Below, piece after piece: positions 10,955 through 15,991 of a DNA stretch of 15,991 nt. Under the pieces are notes generated by a model. It searched no databases and had not been told where the DNA came from. It saw only the letters and a list, made by a program, of their open reading frames with translations. The translations under genes and the position numbers were made by a program. Each line of letters starts with the position of its first letter. The first letter of the stretch is position 1. The stretch is from CAYZHM01 sp964478225 (GTDB lineage Bacteria; Pseudomonadota; Alphaproteobacteria; Micavibrionales; Micavibrionaceae): contig CAYZHM010000015.1 of NCBI GenBank assembly GCA_964478225.1, positions 1 to 15,991 of the forward strand, given 5' to 3'.

Positions 10955-13900
10955 CACAAAGCCTTCTTTCCCTTAAATCCATCTTCCAGTTTGCGCAGGA
11001 GCACATAAAACACAGGCGTAAAAATCAGACCAAAAAACGTCACGCCAAGCATGCCCGAAAACACGGCGATACCAATCGCTTGACGCATTTCCGCGCCGGC
11101 TCCGTGGCTAAGGGCCAGAGGCAGCACGCCCATAATGAAGGCAAAGGACGTCATTAAAATTGGTCTCAAACGAAGCCGCGAAGCTTCGACCGCCGCATCA
11201 AGAATAGAATGACCTTGCCGCTCCAGATGATGAGCAAACTCAACAATCAAGATCGCGTTCTTACACGCAAGACCTGCAAGAACAAACAAACTGATCTGCG
11301 TAAAGATGTTATTGTCGCCATGCGTGAAATGTATCCCCAAAAGCGCGAACAAAATCCCCATCGGCACAATCATGATCACAGCCAGCGGCAAAGTCAGGCT
11401 TTCATATTGTGCGGCCAGAACGAGAAACACAAAGAAGATACAGAGCGGGAAAATATAGATGGCCGTGTTACCTGCCAAAATCTGTTGATACGTTAGCTCC
11501 GTCCATTCGAACTCAAAGCCTTGCGGTAAAGTTTCCTTCAAGATTTGTGTGATGGCTTCCTGGGCCTGCCCTGATGAATATCCAGGCGCTGGATTACCAT
11601 TCAAATCGGCCGCACGATAGGCGTTATAACGCGAAGCAATTTCCGGTCCAAAACTCTCTTTGATATTGATAACTGATCCCAACGGCACCATCTGTCCGTC
11701 TGCATTGCGTGCTTGAAGCCGTAAAATATCTTGCGGTCTTGATCTAAAATCTTTTTCGGCTTGGGCAATCACCTGATAGGTCCGGCCAAACTGGTTAAAA
11801 TCATTCACATAGATAGACCCAAGGTAAATTTGCATTGTTCTAAAGATTTCATCAATTGGCAGACCCAATTGCTGAGCCTTCGTTCGGTCAAGATCAGCAT
11901 ACAACTGAGGAACGTTAACGTTGTAGTTGGAATAAATGCCGGCAAGGGCAGGGTTGGCATAGGCTTTTCCAGTCACTTCTTGCACAACATCTGCGAGTGC
12001 CTGAAATCCTTGATCCGTACGGTCTTCGATCTGAAGTTTAAATCCTCCGGTTGTTCCCAATCCTCGCACGGGCGGTGGTGGGAAAATTGCAATAAACGCT
12101 TCATCAATGGCGCCAAATTTTTGCTGGAGTTTACCGGCAATCGCACCTGCACTGAGTTCGTGCCCTTCACGTTCTTCAAAACTATCAAGCGTCACAAACA
12201 CAATCCCGGCACTCGACGAGTTTACAAACCCGTTGACCGAAAGGCCCGGGAATTGTACCGCGCTTTCTACGCCGTCTTCCTTCAGTGCGATCTCACCCAT
12301 TTTGCGCATAACCTCTTCTGTGCGCTCCAAAGTAGCGCCAGGAGGCAACTGCGCAAAGCTAATCAAATATTGCTTGTCTTGCGCTGGAACAAACCCGGAG
12401 GGAACCATATTAAAGCTGTGGTAAGTTGCCACAACCAAAGCCCCAAAGATCACCATCATGATAAATTTTCTGCGGCCGGCGATGTTAACGCCTTTTGCAT
12501 AGACCTTTTGGCCCTTACCAAAAGCCATGTTAAACAAGTTAAAAAACCAGCCAAAAAGGAAATCCATAACACGCGTCAGCATATCTTTTTGCTCTTCGCG
12601 GGGTTTAAGCAACAAGGCCGACATGGCTGGGCTAAGCGTTAGGGAATTGATCGTCGAAATAAAGGTCGCAATCACAATCGTCAAAGCAAATTGCTTATAA
12701 AACATTCCAGTCAGACCACTGATAAACGCAATCGGAATAAACACACTCGCAATCACAAGCGAAGTGGCAATGATGGGGCCAGTGACCTCTTTCATAGCCT
12801 GTATGGTTGCGTCATGAGGATTTTTTCCTTCCTCAATGTTGCGCTCCACGTTTTCTACAACAACGATGGCATCGTCCACCACAATCCCAACGGATAGAAT
12901 AAGTCCAAACAACGACAAAACATTGATCGAAAATCCCATAGGCAACATAACGGCAAAGGTTCCGACAATCGAAACGGGAACGGCAAGTAATGGAATAATC
13001 GAAGCACGCCAGGTTTGGAGAAACACTATCACCACCAAAACCACCAGCATAACGGCTTCAATTAAAGTATGAATAACAGCATCGATCGAATGGCGCACGA
13101 ACACGGTGGGGTCATATACAATCGAGTAATCAATATCTTCCGGGAAAGTCTTCTTAAGCTCTGCCATAACTTTGCGAACATTACTGGAAAGCTCAAGCGC
13201 ATTCGCATCCGGCGCCGCGAATATAGGAATTGCAACTGCGGGCTCGTTATTCAACATAGAACGCAAAGAATAAGTTTGTGCATTCAATTCGGCTGTTGCC
13301 ACGTCCTTCAAACGGGTTACCACACCGTTCGCGTCGCGTTTGATGATAATATCTTCAAATTCTTCTGGTGTTGTCAGACGGCCTTGCACATTGACCGGAA
13401 GTTGAAGTTCGGTATGGTCATCGTAAGGAGGACCACCAATGATCCCGGCTGCAACCTGTATATTTTGACGACGGATTGCACCAATAACCTCATCCGCACT
13501 CATGTTACGCTCAGCAATCCTGTCAGGGTTCAGCCATATCCGCATCGCATAATCACCCGATCCGAACAGCATGACTTGTCCCACACCTTTAATCTTGGCG
13601 AGTTGATCTTTAATATTAAGCGTTGCGTAGTTTCTGAGATAGAGCATGTCGTATCGCTCGTTGGGCGATGTCAAGTGTACGACCATCGTCAAATCCGGTG
13701 AGCTTTTTACAACTGTCACGCCGAGATCACGCGTAACTTCGGGCAAGCGGGGTAAGGCTTGTGAAACACGGTTTTGAACCAACTGCTGTGCGAGATCAAC
13801 ATCCGTTCCAATTGCAAAAGTGATGGTCATCGACAATCGCCCATCGGCCGTTGCCAATGAGTTCATATAAAGCAGGTTTTCAATGCCGCTAATTTGTTCT

Positions 13901-14103
13901 TCCAACGGTGTGGCCACGGTTTCAGCAATCACAGATGGGTTTGCCCCCGGGAAATTGGCGCTTACCTGCACAGACGGAGGAGATACCTCCGGGTATTCCG
14001 AAATCGGAAGTTGGAACAACGCGATTGCCCCAAACATAAAAATGACGAAAGAAAGAACGCCCGCAAAAATCGGTTTATCGATAAAATGAGTGGAGAGATT
14101 CAT
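10954..14103 (-). CDS. RND multidrug efflux pump, HAE1 family (AcrB/MexB-like)
   Basis: 1049 residues, the usual length of AcrB-type pumps. It starts FIDKPIFAGVLSFVIFMFGA (TM1), with two large periplasmic loops after TM1 and TM7, for 12 membrane helices. Proton-relay residues are D410 and D411 in TM4 (GIVVDDAIVVVEN) and K948 in TM10 (CKNAILIVEFA), equivalent to AcrB D407, D408 and K940. The HAE1 hallmarks GFVPAQDKQ and PFxG-like loop regions are present. It should export drugs or other amphiphilic compounds using proton motive force, from the inner membrane through the fusion protein to the outer channel. It lies 2 bases after the fusion protein gene and overlaps the channel gene. The substrate cannot be read from the sequence. 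Confidence 0.96.
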   Translation of the reverse strand: MNLSTHFIDKPIFAGVLSFVIFMFGAIALFQLPISEYPEVSPPSVQVSANFPGANPSVIAETVATPLEEQISGIENLLYMNSLATADGRLSMTITFAIGTDVDLAQQLVQNRVSQALPRLPEVTRDLGVTVVKSSPDLTMVVHLTSPNERYDMLYLRNYATLNIKDQLAKIKGVGQVMLFGSGDYAMRIWLNPDRIAERNMSADEVIGAIRRQNIQVAAGIIGGPPYDDHTELQLPVNVQGRLTTPEEFEDIIIKRDANGVVTRLKDVATAELNAQTYSLRSMLNNEPAVAIPIFAAPDANALELSSNVRKVMAELKKTFPEDIDYSIVYDPTVFVRHSIDAVIHTLIEAVMLVVLVVIVFLQTWRASIIPLLAVPVSIVGTFAVMLPMGFSINVLSLFGLILSVGIVVDDAIVVVENVERNIEEGKNPHDATIQAMKEVTGPIIATSLVIASVFIPIAFISGLTGMFYKQFALTIVIATFISTINSLTLSPAMSALLLKPREEQKDMLTRVMDFLFGWFFNLFNMAFGKGQKVYAKGVNIAGRRKFIMMVIFGALVVATYHSFNMVPSGFVPAQDKQYLISFAQLPPGATLERTEEVMRKMGEIALKEDGVESAVQFPGLSVNGFVNSSSAGIVFVTLDSFEEREGHELSAGAIAGKLQQKFGAIDEAFIAIFPPPPVRGLGTTGGFKLQIEDRTDQGFQALADVVQEVTGKAYANPALAGIYSNYNVNVPQLYADLDRTKAQQLGLPIDEIFRTMQIYLGSIYVNDFNQFGRTYQVIAQAEKDFRSRPQDILRLQARNADGQMVPLGSVINIKESFGPEIASRYNAYRAADLNGNPAPGYSSGQAQEAITQILKETLPQGFEFEWTELTYQQILAGNTAIYIFPLCIFFVFLVLAAQYESLTLPLAVIMIVPMGILFALLGIHFTHGDNNIFTQISLFVLAGLACKNAILIVEFAHHLERQGHSILDAAVEASRLRLRPILMTSFAFIMGVLPLALSHGAGAEMRQAIGIAVFSGMLGVTFFGLIFTPVFYVLLRKLEDGFKGKKAL

Positions 14104-14105
14104 AA

Positions 14106-15389
14106 TTATTCCACCGTTGCTGGCTCTTGAAGTTGATCTTGAAGCTCGGCAGGAAGATCCATCTGATCCTCGGATTCTTCAACCTGCGGCACATCCTCTA
14201 TAACAGATGGTTCGGAGGTCGCGGGAACCAGTAGCTCATTTTCTTTCAGAGCTGCGATCTTGGGTTCTACCTCCATACCCGGACGTATGCGCACAATGCC
14301 TTCGGTAATAACTTTATCGCCGATATTTAAACCAGACAGGACAACGCGTTTTCCCTGAATGCTGCTACCGACCTGGATTTCACGGTACTCAGCTTTACTT
14401 TCACCATTAACAACATAGACAAATTTTCTGTCCTGGTCAGTTCCGATTGAACGCTCAGTGATAAGAATTTTTTCCGCATCATCAACCTGCCCCATAAGAA
14501 CACTCACCGACATGCCCGGCAGAAGAAGCCTATTTTTATTCTCAAAAATAGCCCTAGCGCGCATTGTTCCCGAGGCAGGATCTATGCGGTTATCAAAGCT
14601 GTGAAGGAATCCACTATATTCCAGATCTGCATTGGATAATTTTAAGCGAACAGGAATTTTTGACACATCATCAATTGCTTCTTGTTTGACTGTCTTCAAA
14701 TATGTGTCTTCATCGATCTCAAAATCTACATAAACATTTTCATCGCCGACTATTGATGTCAGCAAAGGTGCACCAGAACCAGACTGCACGAGATTTCCGA
14801 CCGTGATTTCTGCGCGGCTAGTTTTTCCGGAAATCGGAGCCTTGATATAAGCATAGTCGAGATTAATCTTTGCGGTTTCCACCATGGCTTTTGCACCTTG
14901 TATAGCTGCCGCCGATGCCGCGCGATTATTCGTACGTTCATCCATCACACTTTGAGCAATCGCATCTGTTGCAATCAAATTAATTGCCCGTTGATACTCC
15001 TTCTCGGCCAGATCAGCTTGATTTTTCGCTGCCTTTAAAGAGGCCTCGGCCTGATCCAAAGCCGCCTGATAGGGACGGGGATCAATCACAATCAGAATGT
15101 CTCCCTTTTCAACATGCTGCCCGTCGTCAAAACGGATCTCCATAATCCTGCCACTGACTTGCGGCCGAATTTCTGCCCGATCAACAGCAACAATATGCCC
15201 AGAAAAATTATTCCAAATTTGAGCAGCTTCAGGCTGAATGATGACAGCTTCAACTGGCATGGCCGCCGGAGCGCCTCCAGCAGCACCCTCAGCCGCCTCA
15301 ACCCCAGACCCGCTATACAGCGCAAAACCTGCGGCCACAATCAGGGCCAGCAGCACAACACTTGCAAAAATCCGTTCAAACATAGACAT
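14106..15389 (-). CDS. RND periplasmic membrane fusion protein (AcrA/MexA-like)
   Basis: 427 residues from the ATG at 15389 (a TTG one codon upstream is also possible). An N-terminal membrane anchor (about 7-25, VVLLALIVAAGFALYSG) has no lipobox cysteine, unlike AcrA. A barrel-sandwich half begins near residue 62 (SGHIVAVDRAEIRPQVSGRI), followed by the alpha-helical hairpin (about 105-178), the second lipoyl half (YIKAPISGKTSRAEITVGN), a beta-barrel and a membrane-proximal domain ending near 380. The last 45 residues (ENELLVPATSEPSVIEDVPQ onward) are acidic and proline-containing, longer than usual. The protein bridges pump and channel. It begins 23 bases after the regulator gene and is followed after 2 bases by the pump gene. 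Confidence 0.94.
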   Translation of the reverse strand: MSMFERIFASVVLLALIVAAGFALYSGSGVEAAEGAAGGAPAAMPVEAVIIQPEAAQIWNNFSGHIVAVDRAEIRPQVSGRIMEIRFDDGQHVEKGDILIVIDPRPYQAALDQAEASLKAAKNQADLAEKEYQRAINLIATDAIAQSVMDERTNNRAASAAAIQGAKAMVETAKINLDYAYIKAPISGKTSRAEITVGNLVQSGSGAPLLTSIVGDENVYVDFEIDEDTYLKTVKQEAIDDVSKIPVRLKLSNADLEYSGFLHSFDNRIDPASGTMRARAIFENKNRLLLPGMSVSVLMGQVDDAEKILITERSIGTDQDRKFVYVVNGESKAEYREIQVGSSIQGKRVVLSGLNIGDKVITEGIVRIRPGMEVEPKIAALKENELLVPATSEPSVIEDVPQVEESEDQMDLPAELQDQLQEPATVE

Positions 15390-15412
15390 CAAAATCCCCC
15401 TTTGGACATAAA

Positions 15413-15991
15413 CTAACCAGTCAACTTTGCGCGCTGCGGAAGGGCTGGTCTCACACCAATGAGATCAAACAAAGCCTTTTCCAAATTATTCTCGATAAAA
15501 CTCAGATCATTATAAATTCGTGCCATAATCAATTGACCGATAATGAAAGCAAAAATCTCAGTGGCCTTCATTTTAATATTCATGTCTGGATCTGCAGCGC
15601 CCTCAGCAACAAGGTCACGCAGGGCACTCTCATAATAGGCACTCTTTTTTGAACAAATATCTGTGATTTTTTTACCAATGTCTTCGTCTTGCGCCGCGAG
15701 CTCGGAGCCTAATGTTGCGAAGGGGCACCCACAAACATGCCCAAGTTCAGAAAAAATTTCTTTTTGTTGATCAATGACATAACGGGCCATGAGAGTGAAA
15801 CGCTCCTGCGGCGGACGCGTTGGCGAGAAAATATCATCATAATGAGTTTTAGTGTCTTCCATGCACGCATCCATGGTCTCAAGCGCCAGATGGGCTTTCG
15901 AGGGGAAAAAATGATAAAAGCTGCCCTTCTTAACGCCGGCTTTGTTACAAATCTCATCAACGCTGACGCCATTGTAATTTTCGCGCCAGAT
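15413..15991 (-). CDS. TetR-family regulator (N-terminal end cut by window edge)
   Basis: 193 codons including the stop are visible. The frame is open to the right-hand edge, so about 10-20 N-terminal residues are missing. The visible start shows the end of the helix-turn-helix: YNGVSVDEICNKAGVKKGSF-YHFFPSKAHLALE, the classic TetR signature. The ligand-binding part contains HVCGCPFATLGSELAAQDED, similar to the 'GC..GNLA.E.' element of the AcuR/YxaF-like branch but with an extra cysteine. It lies 20 bases upstream of the fusion protein gene on the same strand, so it probably represses this operon and may be co-transcribed with it. The operator would lie outside the window or in the short gap at 15390-15412. 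Confidence 0.92.
   Translation of the reverse strand: MWRENYNGVSVDEICNKAGVKKGSFYHFFPSKAHLALETMDACMEDTKTHYDDIFSPTRPPQERFTLMARYVIDQQKEIFSELGHVCGCPFATLGSELAAQDEDIGKKITDICSKKSAYYESALRDLVAEGAADPDMNIKMKATEIFAFIIGQLIMARIYNDLSFIENNLEKALFDLIGVRPALPQRAKLTG

Noticed and set aside
11761..12642. A 293-codon open frame on the plus strand inside the pump gene
   Set aside because: It is antisense to a strongly conserved RND pump gene. Its product is rich in H, N, K and C with no recognisable domain, as expected for a shadow frame.
13069..13701. A 210-codon plus-strand frame inside the pump gene
   Set aside because: Same reasoning: antisense to the conserved porter domain, with no ribosome binding site and cysteine/histidine-rich low-quality protein.

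Overview
The window looks like an alphaproteobacterial chromosome of moderate GC. The organism call rests on three things: the tail of an EF-Tu gene at the left edge; a run of small stress proteins typical of Alphaproteobacteria (entericidin, DUF883/YqjD, DUF1328, DUF2383); and at least nine promoter-like sites of the form GGAAC-N16/17-YGTTGG, the signature of the alphaproteobacterial general stress sigma factor EcfG. I cannot assign a genus.

Layout. 1-290: tuf 3' end, a small gene broken by an in-frame stop, and a terminator. 322-1041: a secreted protein of unknown function. 1055-5242: a dense stress island of short units, each with its own EcfG-type promoter and most with a hairpin terminator. 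These units are a small protein plus ExoD; a 66-residue orphan divergent from a DUF2383 four-helix protein; a secreted EF-hand protein; an 80-residue orphan; entericidin plus an easily missed 56-residue membrane protein; and a DUF883 protein plus a holin-like membrane protein. 5264-8978: the regulatory core, with an OmpR-type response regulator divergent from an EcfG-like ECF sigma factor, then a CHASE3-PAS hybrid histidine kinase convergent with the sigma gene. 9008-9585: DUF1328 and a 60-residue anti-sigma-like protein, fired divergently from two promoters sharing one palindrome. 9602-15991: a TetR regulator (start cut off by the window edge) followed by a complete tripartite RND efflux operon (membrane fusion protein, inner-membrane pump, outer-membrane channel).

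How it fits together. The sigma factor is flanked on both sides by genes carrying the promoter type that EcfG recognises, so the simplest reading is a sigma gene embedded in its own regulon. Neither PhyR nor NepR, the usual control module, is in the window. An OmpR-type regulator and a CHASE3 hybrid kinase occupy the neighbouring positions instead. The most interesting content is this promoter series and the orphan small proteins it appears to drive. No insertion sequence, CRISPR array, tRNA, rRNA or phage module was seen.
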